From: Paracoccus aerodenitrificans
GTDB lineage: Bacteria; Pseudomonadota; Alphaproteobacteria; Rhodobacterales; Rhodobacteraceae
Direction of reading: 5' to 3'
Length of the DNA stretch: 64,000 nucleotides
Assembly: GCF_027913215.1 (NCBI RefSeq)
Contig: NZ_CP115784.1
Span: 682,001-746,000 of the forward strand
The notes beneath the pieces were generated by a model. It saw nothing but the letters and a program-made list of their open reading frames with translations. It did no database searches and was not told the origin of the DNA. Below are positions 43,306-51,761 of the stretch, in pieces (position 1 is the first letter of the stretch; every line of letters starts with the position of its first letter). A program made the position numbers and the translations under genes.

Positions 43306-44270
43306 GATAGAAAATCCAACTCGGCATTAACAGCGAATGCGGTGATCTTCCGCCTGCCGGTTTCTTGAAGGGCATCCATGAACGGCAGGATTTCAGCTTC
43401 GAGCCCGCGCTGCGTGGCATCGAACAGCGCCCCAACGAGCGTCCCGCTATGAGATACCTGAACGCCGCAGGCGCCGTGTGCTTCGGCCAGCTGGACAAAC
43501 TCATGGAATTGCGGCTTCGGAAGGTGGCGCTGACTGATCAATGCGCTGCAACTTGCCAGTTTGCCCAACAGGCGCGGGTCCTGATACAGGACGGCGCGGC
43601 GGGCCGCGCCGCGAAGGGCGCGAAACATCTCGATCTCGAACGTGCTGTATCTGGCTCGGGGGAGTGCCAGGGTATCGATGGGCGCACACAGGGCGCGAAT
43701 GCCAATGACGATGAGCGGCGGAAGTTCTCCGCCGAGATGTTCTATGGCCCGACCCTCGCGTTGGGCGAAGAGCACGGTCTGATCTTCATAGGCGATGGCG
43801 TCGCTTGCGCCCTCTGCCTCCGACGCTAGCCTGCAAATTGTGTCACTCCGCAGGGTCGTGCCAGCGGCATCGGCGACCGCCCGTATCGCTGCCACAACGT
43901 CCGCGGTGGATGAGCCGTATCCGTGACCGACTGGAATGCTGTTTTCGATGGTTAAATCTCCGCCAGCCTGCGCAAGTCCGAGATGGGTCAGGGCGAGTTT
44001 GGCGGCGCGGGCGGCTTTTGTTCGGTTCTCCGGACGCGTTGAGATTGTGCCGTCAGGCCTGGGCCAGAAGGTCGCCACGGAGTCTTCACGCGCCATGGGC
44101 AGCGTCATCAGCCCGCGATGCAGTCGTCCGTCGGAGCCCTCGAACACGCCTTGCAAAAGCTCGCCATGATGACCTGTTGCGCGGCCCGTACCGATCCGCA
44201 AGGGGCGCTCAGCGTCGAAGGGCAGAGGCGGCTTTTCTTCCGATGTTACTGTTGAGGCGCTCTTTGGCAT
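43302..44270 (-). CDS. GHMP-family kinase, PduX-like (hydroxy-amino-acid kinase)
   Basis: 322 residues. GHMP motif 1 region is GTGRATGHHGELLQGVFEG, resembling the GELIQG box of the L-threonine kinase PduX. Motif 2, the ATP loop, is SIPVGHGYGSSTADV, and motif 3 is CGVQVSHSGTLVGALF. PduX makes O-phospho-L-threonine for cobalamin side-chain synthesis, but no cobalamin gene is in this window. The partners are a 2-oxoacid dehydrogenase E1 and a cysteine-synthase-like protein. That points to phosphorylation of a serine, threonine or homoserine-type compound before elimination. The exact substrate cannot be read from sequence. Confidence 0.8.
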   Translation of the reverse strand: MPKSASTVTSEEKPPLPFDAERPLRIGTGRATGHHGELLQGVFEGSDGRLHRGLMTLPMAREDSVATFWPRPDGTISTRPENRTKAARAAKLALTHLGLAQAGGDLTIENSIPVGHGYGSSTADVVAAIRAVADAAGTTLRSDTICRLASEAEGASDAIAYEDQTVLFAQREGRAIEHLGGELPPLIVIGIRALCAPIDTLALPRARYSTFEIEMFRALRGAARRAVLYQDPRLLGKLASCSALISQRHLPKPQFHEFVQLAEAHGACGVQVSHSGTLVGALFDATQRGLEAEILPFMDALQETGRRKITAFAVNAELDFLS

Positions 44271-44361
44271 TGGCTCATCCCTCCGCGACCGATGCAGGAT
44301 CGGTCAAGGATGCTAGCCGGGCGTATCGGCCGTCACTCGCAAGATATGGCGAGGTACGTGA

Positions 44362-46737
44362 TTATGCCCAGACCGGCACCATTGCTGGGCCATCCGTCAT
44401 TTCGGCGACTGCTGCGACGACACCGGCCGTGTCGATGCCGTGGTGGCGGTAGAGATCGGCGATGGTGCCGGTCTGGCCGAAGCTGTCGACGCCAAGGGCG
44501 ATGCTGCGATGGCCAGCAACGCCCCCGAGCCAGGACAGGGTGGCGGGGTGGCCGTCGATCACAGTTACGAAGCTGGCATGGCGGGGCAGCGACCCCAGCA
44601 GCGTTTCGGCGTGGCTGGCGGCGCGTTGGCCCCGCCGACGCAGGCGTTGCGCGGCGGTCCAGCCGGCATGCAGCCGGTCAGCCGAAGTGACGGCCAGCAC
44701 CGCGACGTCGCGGCGGTGTTCGGCGATCAGGCCGGCGGCGGCGATGGCCTCGGGCGCGACGGCGCCCTGATAGGCGATGACAACTTCGCAATTCGGGCCG
44801 GGATTGCGCAGCCAATAGGCGCCGTCGATGGCCCCCTGCGCGGCATCCGGCGGCAGCATCGCCTGCTCAATGGGCCGCGTTGTCAGGCGCAGATAGACCG
44901 CGCCGCCTTTGTCATCGGTCAGCGAGGTACGGGGATCGGGCGTGCCCGCGCCTTCACGCTGCATGTAGTCAAAGGACCAGCCCATGATCGCAGCCAGTTC
45001 TTCGGCGAAAGCAGGCTCGAAACTGGCCAGCCCGTCCTGCGCCATGCCGATCAGCGGGGTCGAGATTGACTGATGCGCGCCGCCTTCGGGGGCCAGCGTG
45101 ACGCCGGACGGCGTGCCCGCGATCAGAAACCGCGCGCCCTGATAGCAGGCATAATTCAGTGCATCGAGGCCCCGGCAGACAAAGGGGTCATAGACCGTGC
45201 CGACCGGGATCAGCCGCTTGCCGAACAGCGGACCCGACAGACCGGCGGCGGCCAGTTGCAGAAACAGGTTCATCTCGGCGATGCCCAGTTCGATATGCTG
45301 GCCCTCGGGTGAGAAATCCCATTTCGCGGTCGAGGGGATCCTGTGTTCGCGGAACAAGTCGGTGCGCGGGCGCCGCGCCCACAGCTTGCGCCGGTTGACC
45401 CATGCGCCAAGCCCGGTCGTGCCGGTCACATCGGGCGACATGGTGACGATCCGCTGCGCCAGATCGCTGTCGCCGCGCGCCAGATCGTCCAGGATCTTGC
45501 CAAAGGCTGTCTGCGTGGACTGCTCGGCCCCGGCGGGCGCTGGCAGCGCCGGCACCGTCAGGGCAGGCGTCTGATGGCGGCGTGGGCCGGCGGCGAAAAA
45601 CGGCACCCGGCCCAGAAAATCACGCAGTGCGGCGGGGTCGGGGGCAGTGGCGAAGGGTTCCCATTCCTGACCCTCGGGCACGCCCATATGCGCCTGCCAG
45701 TCCTGCATCTGCGCCTTGGTCATCAGCCCGCCGTGATTGTCCTTATGCCCGGCAATCGGCGTGCCCCAGCCCTTAACCGTATAGGCCAGAAAGCAGACCG
45801 GGCGGTCATGGTCGATGGCTGCAAACTGCGCCGCCATCGTCTCGACGCAATTGCCGCCGAGGTTCTCCATCAGCGCGGCCAGGTCTGCATCGCTGCGCGC
45901 CTCGATCAGCGCCGAAACATCACCCTGATCGCCCAGATCGTCCATCAGCCGCTTGCGCCATTCGGCCCCGCCGCTGAAGGTCAGCGCGGAATAGAGCTGG
46001 TTCGGGCAGGCGTCGATCCACTCGCGCAGCCGTTCGCCGCCCGGCTCGGCAAAGGCGGCCTGCTGCAACACGCCGTATTTGACCCGCACCACCTCCCAGC
46101 CAAAGGCCTGAAACAGCCTTTCGATCCGGTTCCACAGCCCTTCACGCACCACCCCGTCCAGCGATTGCCGGTTATAATCGATGATCCACCAGACATTCCT
46201 CAGATCATGCTTCCAGCCCTCTTGCAGGCATTCATGGATATTACCCTCATCCATCTCGGCATCACCCATCAGCGCGATCATCCGCCCCGCGCGCAGATCG
46301 CTGCCCCAAGGCTTACCGGCGATGTAATCCTGCACCATCGAAGCGAAAGAGGTGATGGCCACGCCCAAGCCCACCGAGCCGGTCGAGAAATCGACATCAT
46401 CCACATCCTTGGTCCGGCTGGGATAGCTTTGCACCCCGCCATAGCCGCGGAAATTCTGCATCTTGGCCCGGTCCAGATTGCCCATCAGATACTGCATCGC
46501 GTGAAAGACAGGCCCGGCATGGGGCTTGACGGCCACCCGATCCTCGGGCCGCAGCGCGGTGAAATAGATCGCCGTCATGATCGACACCATCGAGGCGCTC
46601 GACGCCTGATGCCCGCCGATCTTGATGCCCTCGGTCTTGGGGCGCAGATGGTTGGCGTTGTGGATCATCCAATGCGACAGCCACAGCAGGCGTTGTTCGA
46701 TGGTCTTCAGATGGGCGCTGGCGATTGTGTCGGTCAT
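44362..46737 (-). CDS. Transketolase/AceE-like 2-oxoacid dehydrogenase E1 (MdeB-like)
   Basis: 791 residues from the ATG at 46737 (an in-frame TTG at 46752 adds five). The thiamine-diphosphate motif is intact: ALMGDAEMDEGNIHECLQEG, then WWIIDYNRQSLDG. KIGGHQASSASMVSIMTAIY, GSVGLGVAITSFASM, HIELGIAEMNLFLQLAAAGL and GTPSGVTLAPEGGAHQSIST are the AceE-type landmarks. The length is shorter than AceE (about 890) and similar to MdeB of Pseudomonas putida, an E1 for 2-oxobutyrate next to methionine gamma-lyase. There is no gamma-lyase here. An Lrp regulator diverges from it, as MdeR does from mdeAB. Confidence 0.82.
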   Translation of the reverse strand: MTDTIASAHLKTIEQRLLWLSHWMIHNANHLRPKTEGIKIGGHQASSASMVSIMTAIYFTALRPEDRVAVKPHAGPVFHAMQYLMGNLDRAKMQNFRGYGGVQSYPSRTKDVDDVDFSTGSVGLGVAITSFASMVQDYIAGKPWGSDLRAGRMIALMGDAEMDEGNIHECLQEGWKHDLRNVWWIIDYNRQSLDGVVREGLWNRIERLFQAFGWEVVRVKYGVLQQAAFAEPGGERLREWIDACPNQLYSALTFSGGAEWRKRLMDDLGDQGDVSALIEARSDADLAALMENLGGNCVETMAAQFAAIDHDRPVCFLAYTVKGWGTPIAGHKDNHGGLMTKAQMQDWQAHMGVPEGQEWEPFATAPDPAALRDFLGRVPFFAAGPRRHQTPALTVPALPAPAGAEQSTQTAFGKILDDLARGDSDLAQRIVTMSPDVTGTTGLGAWVNRRKLWARRPRTDLFREHRIPSTAKWDFSPEGQHIELGIAEMNLFLQLAAAGLSGPLFGKRLIPVGTVYDPFVCRGLDALNYACYQGARFLIAGTPSGVTLAPEGGAHQSISTPLIGMAQDGLASFEPAFAEELAAIMGWSFDYMQREGAGTPDPRTSLTDDKGGAVYLRLTTRPIEQAMLPPDAAQGAIDGAYWLRNPGPNCEVVIAYQGAVAPEAIAAAGLIAEHRRDVAVLAVTSADRLHAGWTAAQRLRRRGQRAASHAETLLGSLPRHASFVTVIDGHPATLSWLGGVAGHRSIALGVDSFGQTGTIADLYRHHGIDTAGVVAAVAEMTDGPAMVPVWA

Positions 46738-46855
46738 TGTGAAATTTCCCAAGGATTGCCCGCGCAGGATAAATAGCGACGGCGCAGCTTGTCCTCGCGT
46801 TCTGCGCGCGAATGCGGCAGGCTGGCGCAGGAAATCTGCCTAAAAGAGGGGGTTC

Positions 46856-47326
46856 GTGGTGGTAACCGCCAATCTTGATGAATTCGACCTGCGAATCCTG
46901 CGTCTCCTACGCGAGCAGGGCAGGATGCCGTTGCAGGAACTGGCTGATCGTGTCGGTCTCAGTCCCACGCCGGTGGGCCGCCGCGTCCGCCATCTGGAAG
47001 AGGCGGGGATCATCGCCGGCTATGCCGCGCTGATCGACGAGGCGGCACTGGGGTTTCCGGTATCGGTCTTTGTTTCGGTGAAACTCGACCGGCAGGTCGA
47101 CCGCGATCTGGCCGAGTTCGAAACCGCCATCCAGAACTTTCCCGAGGTCGTGGATTGCTGGCTGATGACCGGCAACCGGGACTATCTGCTGCGCGTGGCA
47201 ACGGACGGACTGGCGGGATTCGAGGATTTCCTGATCCGCCGCCTGACGAAACTGTCCTGCGTTGCCAATATTGAAAGCTCGATCCCGATTAGGAGAGTCA
47301 AGGCGGGCATATGTCGTGGGCCATGA
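46856..47326 (+). CDS. Lrp/AsnC-family regulator (MdeR-like position)
   Basis: 156 residues starting at a GTG. The N-terminal HTH is LDEFDLRILRLLREQGRMPL, QELADRVGLSPTPVGRRVRH with the wing LEEAGIIAGYAALIDEAALG. The C-terminal RAM effector domain contains VSVFVSVKLDRQVDRDLAEF, VVDCWLMTGNRDYLLRVATD and KLSCVANIESSIPIRRVK. It is divergent from the dehydrogenase E1 gene with a 118-base gap, so it probably senses an amino acid and controls that minus-strand operon. A defined binding site was not identified. Confidence 0.9.
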   Translation: MVVTANLDEFDLRILRLLREQGRMPLQELADRVGLSPTPVGRRVRHLEEAGIIAGYAALIDEAALGFPVSVFVSVKLDRQVDRDLAEFETAIQNFPEVVDCWLMTGNRDYLLRVATDGLAGFEDFLIRRLTKLSCVANIESSIPIRRVKAGICRGP

Positions 47327-47452
47327 GGGGCAGAGGATCTGCAAGGATCTCACGTGTATTTGCCGTTTACTTTGGAATCGTAGATGGGCTGGCCATGAAG
47401 TCCAGCGACTGAGAGATGGAGACGAGTTGGGTAGCGACCTTCTTTCGTAGTC

Positions 47453-47539
47453 CCCGGCGATTTCCGAACGCCGCCGCTCGCCCGAGGCAAAGCCCAGCAT
47501 CAGCACGGCCTGGTCACGTACCCCCCCGGACACTGTCAT
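47453..47539 (-). pseudogene. Tyrosine integrase, short fragment
   Basis: The peptide VRDQAVLMLGFASGERRRSE matches the conserved box-I neighbourhood of phage-type integrases (VRDRALLLLGFAGGFRRSEL in relatives as I recall them). It runs into unrelated sequence after SEIAG. Upstream it is cut by the IS701 element at 47553. Only about 29 codons remain. It may be a relic of the integrase that brought in the neighbouring island, but such a short match is weak evidence. Confidence 0.5.
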
Positions 47540-47552
47540 CGCAGGTCTCTAG

Positions 47553-48984
47553 TACTACAGTTGCGCATTGATGCGCAACTTCCGATGTGCGATGGCAGCG
47601 ATCGCTTGATGTTCTCGTCGCCATCGTGACCAGTCCCAGACAAAGGCGACGGTCAATATCGGGCGCAGCAGGAGGCGGGCGATCAGGTAGCGAATTTCCG
47701 CTGTGGTCAACGTGTTTCGGAGCCGTTTGACTATGCTGCTGCCGGTTGGCTCCGCGGACTCGTTTTGTTCGGTTTGCTGAAGGCCGTGCGGCGCTGATCA
47801 GCGCTGAGGCGTGCGAGGAGCGCGGCGGCGGCCATCACCAGGCTCATATGTCGATGCCAACCGTGCCAAGAGCGCGCCTCGCAATGATCGAGCCCGAGAT
47901 CATCTTTGGCGCGCAGGAAGCATTCCTCGATGGTCCAGCGCAGTCCGGCGGCGGCGGCCAGTTCCGGCAGTGTTGCATCGGTGTGGGCATAAGCCAGGTA
48001 ATACGCAATGTTCTCCGGGTCACGCAGGCTTCGACGAGCCAGCAACCACCGGGAAAAACCTTCTGCGGCCGTATAGTTGAGCGGCACCCTGGCCCAGTCA
48101 TGCAGCCTGTGCCCCTTGGTGCCTTCGCCTGCGCTGAGCGCCTGCCAATCCTCGGGCGACAACTCTGCGATCATTGTCGCGGGGTCGGTCTGAACCAGGT
48201 GCCATTCATCAAGAAACCGCAGGTGGTGTGTCGAGCGCACGGCCAGAACATAGGGCTGGTCCCGCGCCTCCAGCATCCTGCGGAACCGGAAATCGGACCC
48301 GTAGACCGCATCGGCCAGTACGAAAGCACAAGGCGTTCCCTCGTCCAGCAGGTTTGCTATCATGTCGCAGGCCATAGCGGGCTTAGTGGCGAAAGACATC
48401 TCTTTGGGCACATGCGCCTTGGCACGGCGGTCAGGATCATCGGCCCAGGCCTTGGGAAGATAAAGCCGTCGATCGATCAACGCATGGCCCCAGCGGCTGG
48501 CATAGCTTGCGAACACACCGATCTGGCAGTTCTCGATCCGCCCTGCGGTGCCGGAATACTGCCGTGCAACGCCGGCGGAGTGTGTACCCTTCTTCAGAAA
48601 TCCAGTCTCATCCACGACCAGTACACCATCCGGATCGCCAAGCGCCTCAATCGCATACCTCCGAACCCGCTCGCAGAGCGTATCTGCTGACCAGGAGGAT
48701 CGGCCCAGCAAAGACTGAATCCGATAGGGCCGCGCCAACCCAGCTTCTTCCGCCAGCATCCAGCCCGTCTTGCGTTCCGCTCCAGACAGCAGGCCATCAA
48801 GAAACACGCCCGCGGAGGCGCGTTGCTCAGAACGTTTGAACGCAGGGGCGATGAGCTCCTTCAAACCGGCAAGCGCATGCGACCAATCTGAAACACTGCC
48901 CGCCCAATCCGCAACAGACATGACAATCCCTCCCAATCCCAGAGAAAGATGAACCAGAAACGCAAGGCAAATGCAACTGTAGTA
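47553..48984. mobile_element. IS701-family insertion sequence
   Basis: 1,432 bases bounded by CTAG on both sides (47549-47552 and 48985-48988), read as a four-base target duplication. The ends are inverted repeats: TACTACAGTTGC on the left and GCAACTGTAGTA on the right, exact over 12 bases. One transposase gene fills it on the minus strand. The right CTAG is also the left flank of the next insertion sequence. Confidence 0.85.
47731..48921 (-). CDS. IS701-family transposase
   Basis: 396 residues from the ATG at 48921. The DDE residues are apparent in GVLVVDETGFLKKG (Asp), FVLADAVYGSD (Asp) and RWTIEECFLRAKDDLGLDHC (Glu). The N-terminal zone SGAERKTGWMLAEEAGLARP is typical of IS701 enzymes. 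The start at 48921 was chosen over 48936 because family members begin a few residues before WAGSV. It appears complete and lies within intact terminal repeats, so the element may still be active. Confidence 0.88.
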   Translation of the reverse strand: MSVADWAGSVSDWSHALAGLKELIAPAFKRSEQRASAGVFLDGLLSGAERKTGWMLAEEAGLARPYRIQSLLGRSSWSADTLCERVRRYAIEALGDPDGVLVVDETGFLKKGTHSAGVARQYSGTAGRIENCQIGVFASYASRWGHALIDRRLYLPKAWADDPDRRAKAHVPKEMSFATKPAMACDMIANLLDEGTPCAFVLADAVYGSDFRFRRMLEARDQPYVLAVRSTHHLRFLDEWHLVQTDPATMIAELSPEDWQALSAGEGTKGHRLHDWARVPLNYTAAEGFSRWLLARRSLRDPENIAYYLAYAHTDATLPELAAAAGLRWTIEECFLRAKDDLGLDHCEARSWHGWHRHMSLVMAAAALLARLSADQRRTAFSKPNKTSPRSQPAAA

Positions 48985-49048
48985 CTAGGTCGTGTTGACA
49001 AAAGGGATTCCCCTCGGGCGTAGGGCATGATTCAAGCTGGCATCTGCG

Positions 49049-49480
49049 ATGGAGACCAGTTTGGCACGAAACCTTATATCGGACGAGGAATGGGCGTTCT
49101 TTGAGCGCTTCATCCTCGCCGCCCGCGCCCCGAACGGACGCAAAGCCACCAACCACCGCCTCGTCCTTGATGGGATTTTCTGGATTGCCCGAACCGGGGC
49201 GCCATGGCGGGACCTGCCTGGCGAGTTCGGCAAATGGTCAAGCGTTTACCGACAGTTCCGGCGCTGGACACTGGCGGGCCTCTGGGAGGACATAATGGAT
49301 GCTCTGAACCAGAGCGGAGCCGTGCCAAGCGCCCTGCAAATGATCGACAGCACCGTGATCCGCGCCCACCATCAGGCAGCGGGCGCTAAAGGGGGACTCC
49401 ACGACAGGGTTTCGGCCGTTCTCGAGGTGGCTTTACGACCAAGATCCACCTCCTCGTCAATGCACACGGGCTTCCCATGA
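49049..49480 (+). CDS. IS427-group transposase, first reading frame
   Basis: N-terminal half of an IS5-type transposase. It includes the DUF4096-like segment LISDEEWAFFERFILA, RKATNHRLVLDGIFWIARTG and APWRDLPGEFGKWSSVYRQF. The first catalytic aspartate is in QMIDSTVIRAHHQAAGAKGG. Near 49430 the frame leaves the family sequence (LEVALRPRST), while the other frame reads GFTTKIHLL. The switch to the second frame resembles the programmed frameshift of IS427 elements, though a mutation cannot be excluded. Confidence 0.82.
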   Translation: METSLARNLISDEEWAFFERFILAARAPNGRKATNHRLVLDGIFWIARTGAPWRDLPGEFGKWSSVYRQFRRWTLAGLWEDIMDALNQSGAVPSALQMIDSTVIRAHHQAAGAKGGLHDRVSAVLEVALRPRSTSSSMHTGFP

Positions 49481-49836
49481 GGACAGAGATCACGCCAGGC
49501 CAGACGTCGGACTATCTCGGCTTCAATCTGGTGATGGCGGATAATCTGCCCCGCCCGAGCGTGCTGCTCGCGGATCGCGGCTACGATGCAGACAAGATCA
49601 GAGGAGGCATGGAGGCGCGCAACGTCCTGCCCGTGATACCGATGCGCAAGTCCCGCAAGAAGCGGATTGGTGTCGATCGCTCGCTGTATCGCCTGCGGAA
49701 TCTGGTCGAACGCTGCTTCAACAAGCTCAAGAACGCCAGGCGTGTCGCGACCCGCTACGACAAGACGGCGGAAAGCTTCCTCGGCTTCATTGACATCACG
49801 TCGATCCGTCTCTGGATCCGCCATTTGTCAACATGA
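49477..49836 (+). CDS. IS427-group transposase, second reading frame
   Basis: C-terminal half with the remaining catalytic residues: VLLADRGYDADKIR (second Asp) and LRNLVERCFNKLKNARRVAT (Glu), then RYDKTAESFLGFIDI. The listed start is an ATG overlapping the end of the first frame by ATGA. The family sequence actually extends upstream in this frame to about 49430, so the functional product is more likely a frameshift fusion than a separate protein. Confidence 0.8.
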   Translation: MRTEITPGQTSDYLGFNLVMADNLPRPSVLLADRGYDADKIRGGMEARNVLPVIPMRKSRKKRIGVDRSLYRLRNLVERCFNKLKNARRVATRYDKTAESFLGFIDITSIRLWIRHLST

Positions 49837-49841
49837 CCTAG

Positions 49842-50311
49842 AACTGCATAGCGATGACCCGTTTCGACCGCTTAACCCAGACGGTCGGTCAGGCAGGCGC
49901 AACCGAGGTCAGCTTTGTTCGCGGTTCGGTCGCTGCTCCTAAGGGTTTTGCTGCGCGGCATGCGAACGACCGAACCCGCAGCTGCGATGCGGCATGAAAA
50001 CTTGCGGCGCCACAGCGAATATTCCGCTGCTAGCGCGCGCAGCAAGAATTTGACGCTTCTGCAACGGGCTCCTTCCGGACGTTCTCCGCAGCGCAGTATG
50101 GGCCCAAACCCGTACGTTTTTGTCACCGGCGCTTACCACCGTTTGTGGCAAGAGCGAACGAATAGAGGGCCGCTAGGAACCGGAGCAGCCTCCCATGGTG
50201 CGTGCGAAGGAGAATGTGCTGCCCCTTCGCCCGACAGTCGGTTGACCTCGGATTAAGTGTACCTGGAAGTCGGCGGGCTGGTCATCTGGCTCTGGAATAA
50301 GCTGATCAAGC
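49842..50311. other. No gene recognised between two insertion sequences
   Basis: 470 bases between the IS427-group and IS6 elements. Open frames exist on both strands, but none shows a recognisable domain or a convincing start. The last 60 bases before the IS6 end look like another insertion-sequence boundary, but I could not name it. I treat this as mosaic debris. Confidence 0.6.
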
Positions 50312-51128
50312 GGGACTGTTGCGTTAATGGTCGGCGTCGGCCAGTTTTGGGCTTTTGAGGTTGAGCATGCCACGCAGTTCCCCGTTCAAGCATCACCGTT
50401 TTCCGCGCGACATCATCCTTTGCGCGGTGCGGTGGTATCTGCGCTACCCACTGTCCTACCAAGACGTGGTGGATCTGCTCGCAGAGCGCGGGATCACTAT
50501 TGATCGATCGACGGTATATCGCTGGGTTCAGAAATTCGGAACTGAATTGACCAAACGAGCGGAGAAGCTTTTGCGCCGGGCCAGCGTCGATTGGCACGTT
50601 GATGAGACCTATGTGCGGGTGGGCGGCAAGTGGCGCTACCTGTGGCGGGCTGTCGACGCGAACGGTCAGATGGTCGATTTTCGCCTTACCGCACGACGGG
50701 ACGCGAAAGCCGCTAAAGCTTTTCTGAACAACGCGATCGAGCGTGTGCGACTGCACCGGCCTGTGACAATTGTGACCGACAAAGCGCAGACCTACCGACG
50801 CGACATTCGCGAAATCAATCATCGCTATGATCCACATTTTGACAGCATCCGACACATCGACAGAAAGTGGCGCAACAATCTCATCGAGAGCGATCATGCA
50901 GCCATGAAACGGCTTCTCGGCTACCGGCAAAGCTTTCGGTCCTTGCGATCAGCCAAAGCTACCCTGAGCGGGATTGAGACGACCAGAACTATCAAACGCG
51001 GCAACATCCATCACAAGCAACCAGGCGTTCGAGGGGAGATGAAATTCATCAGCCAGTTATTTGCCGACGCATGATCCGGGAAACTACATCGCCCCAAACC
51101 GGCATCACCTAAACAATGCAACAGTCCC
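50312..51128. mobile_element. IS6-family insertion sequence
   Basis: 817 bases with inverted ends GGGACTGTTGC (50312-50322) and GCAACAGTCCC (51118-51128). The transposase lies on the plus strand. The eight bases on either side (GATCAAGC and GTATTTTG) do not match, so there is no target duplication. IS6 elements move by cointegrate formation or recombination, so different flanks suggest that a rearrangement occurred here. Confidence 0.85.
50367..51074 (+). CDS. IS6-family transposase
   Basis: 235 residues from the ATG at 50367, the usual IS6/IS26 length. It opens FKHHRFPRDIILCAVRWYLR with YPLSYQDVVDLLAERGITID. The DDE triad is in SVDWHVDETYVRVGGKW (Asp), VTIVTDKAQTYR (Asp) and RKWRNNLIESDHAAMKRLLG (Glu). 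The start at 50355 would add four residues outside the family alignment. It looks intact, so the element may be able to form cointegrates with other IS6 copies. Confidence 0.9.
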   Translation: MPRSSPFKHHRFPRDIILCAVRWYLRYPLSYQDVVDLLAERGITIDRSTVYRWVQKFGTELTKRAEKLLRRASVDWHVDETYVRVGGKWRYLWRAVDANGQMVDFRLTARRDAKAAKAFLNNAIERVRLHRPVTIVTDKAQTYRRDIREINHRYDPHFDSIRHIDRKWRNNLIESDHAAMKRLLGYRQSFRSLRSAKATLSGIETTRTIKRGNIHHKQPGVRGEMKFISQLFADA

Positions 51129-51761
51129 GTATTTTGCAGCCAGCACGGGATTTTATTCAGTTCCTCTGACGCCATACGAGGTTCTCCGCAAATAGATATG
51201 GCCATATGCTTCGGCAAATGCCTGCTGTTCTTTGCAGGTCATCGGCCACTGGGTTCCCAGCACGGACGATTGATCTCGTCTGTCGATGCCAGACAGACGA
51301 TACCTGCATCTTCGGGGATAACATTCATCATATTGTTTCGGAAGATAAATATGTGATGACGGTGAGGATGGTGCAGGGGCCAGTCACAGGCGGTCATTTC
51401 AGACAACTTTCAGGTAGTGATAGTAGGGGTAGGAAACCGCTTTCAGCGGTGAATGCAGGCCTCGGCGCGGACAGTGCAGTTGTCACGCTATCAAAAAGGA
51501 CCGTTTTTGGCGCATGGGTTCTGGCAGGGAGTTTATGTCCGGTCTGCGGGACTTTTCTGCCGTTCGTAGGAGCCATACAGTCGGATTAGGATCGTGGACA
51601 ACAACTGTTACTAGGTGTTCAGTCCCGGCACGGGCGCGCCGGGAACAAAAGGTTGCGGTTGGCCTCGCGTAAGATGTCAGGAAAAGTGCTGGGGTTGCAG
51701 CACATGGCCAGCGGTGGCCTGACGGCGCCTACGCGGCCCCCGTGAGAACAGGGATGCCGCG
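51129..51761. other. No recognised gene between IS6 and the GntR gene
   Basis: 633 bases. A plus-strand open frame (51206-51589, 127 codons) has no domain I recognise, atypical composition, and only a C-terminal SLCPVCGTFLPF pair of cysteines to note. The first 250 bases are clearly more AT-rich than the flanks. I see no repeat, tRNA or promoter that I can support. Confidence 0.55.

Larger units (their letters stand above)
48989..49837. mobile_element. IS5-family, IS427-group insertion sequence
   Basis: 849 bases between two CTAG tetranucleotides (48985-48988 and 49838-49841). The ends are inverted: GTCGTGTTGACAAA after CTAGG on the left and TTTGTCAACATGAC before CTAG on the right, matching at all but one position. 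It holds a two-frame transposase on the plus strand. IS427-group elements target CTAG or TA, which fits. The left CTAG is shared with the preceding IS701 element. Confidence 0.82.

Noticed and set aside
44362..46737. Ordinary transketolase of the pentose phosphate pathway
   Set aside because: Length and the motifs around the cofactor site resemble AceE/MdeB-type E1 enzymes more than TktA.
45343..46776. A 477-codon plus-strand frame opposite the dehydrogenase E1 gene
   Set aside because: Antisense shadow of a gene with an intact thiamine-diphosphate motif; no domain of its own.
51206..51589. A 127-codon plus-strand gene after the IS6 element
   Set aside because: No domain, weak start context and odd composition; I could not support a product.
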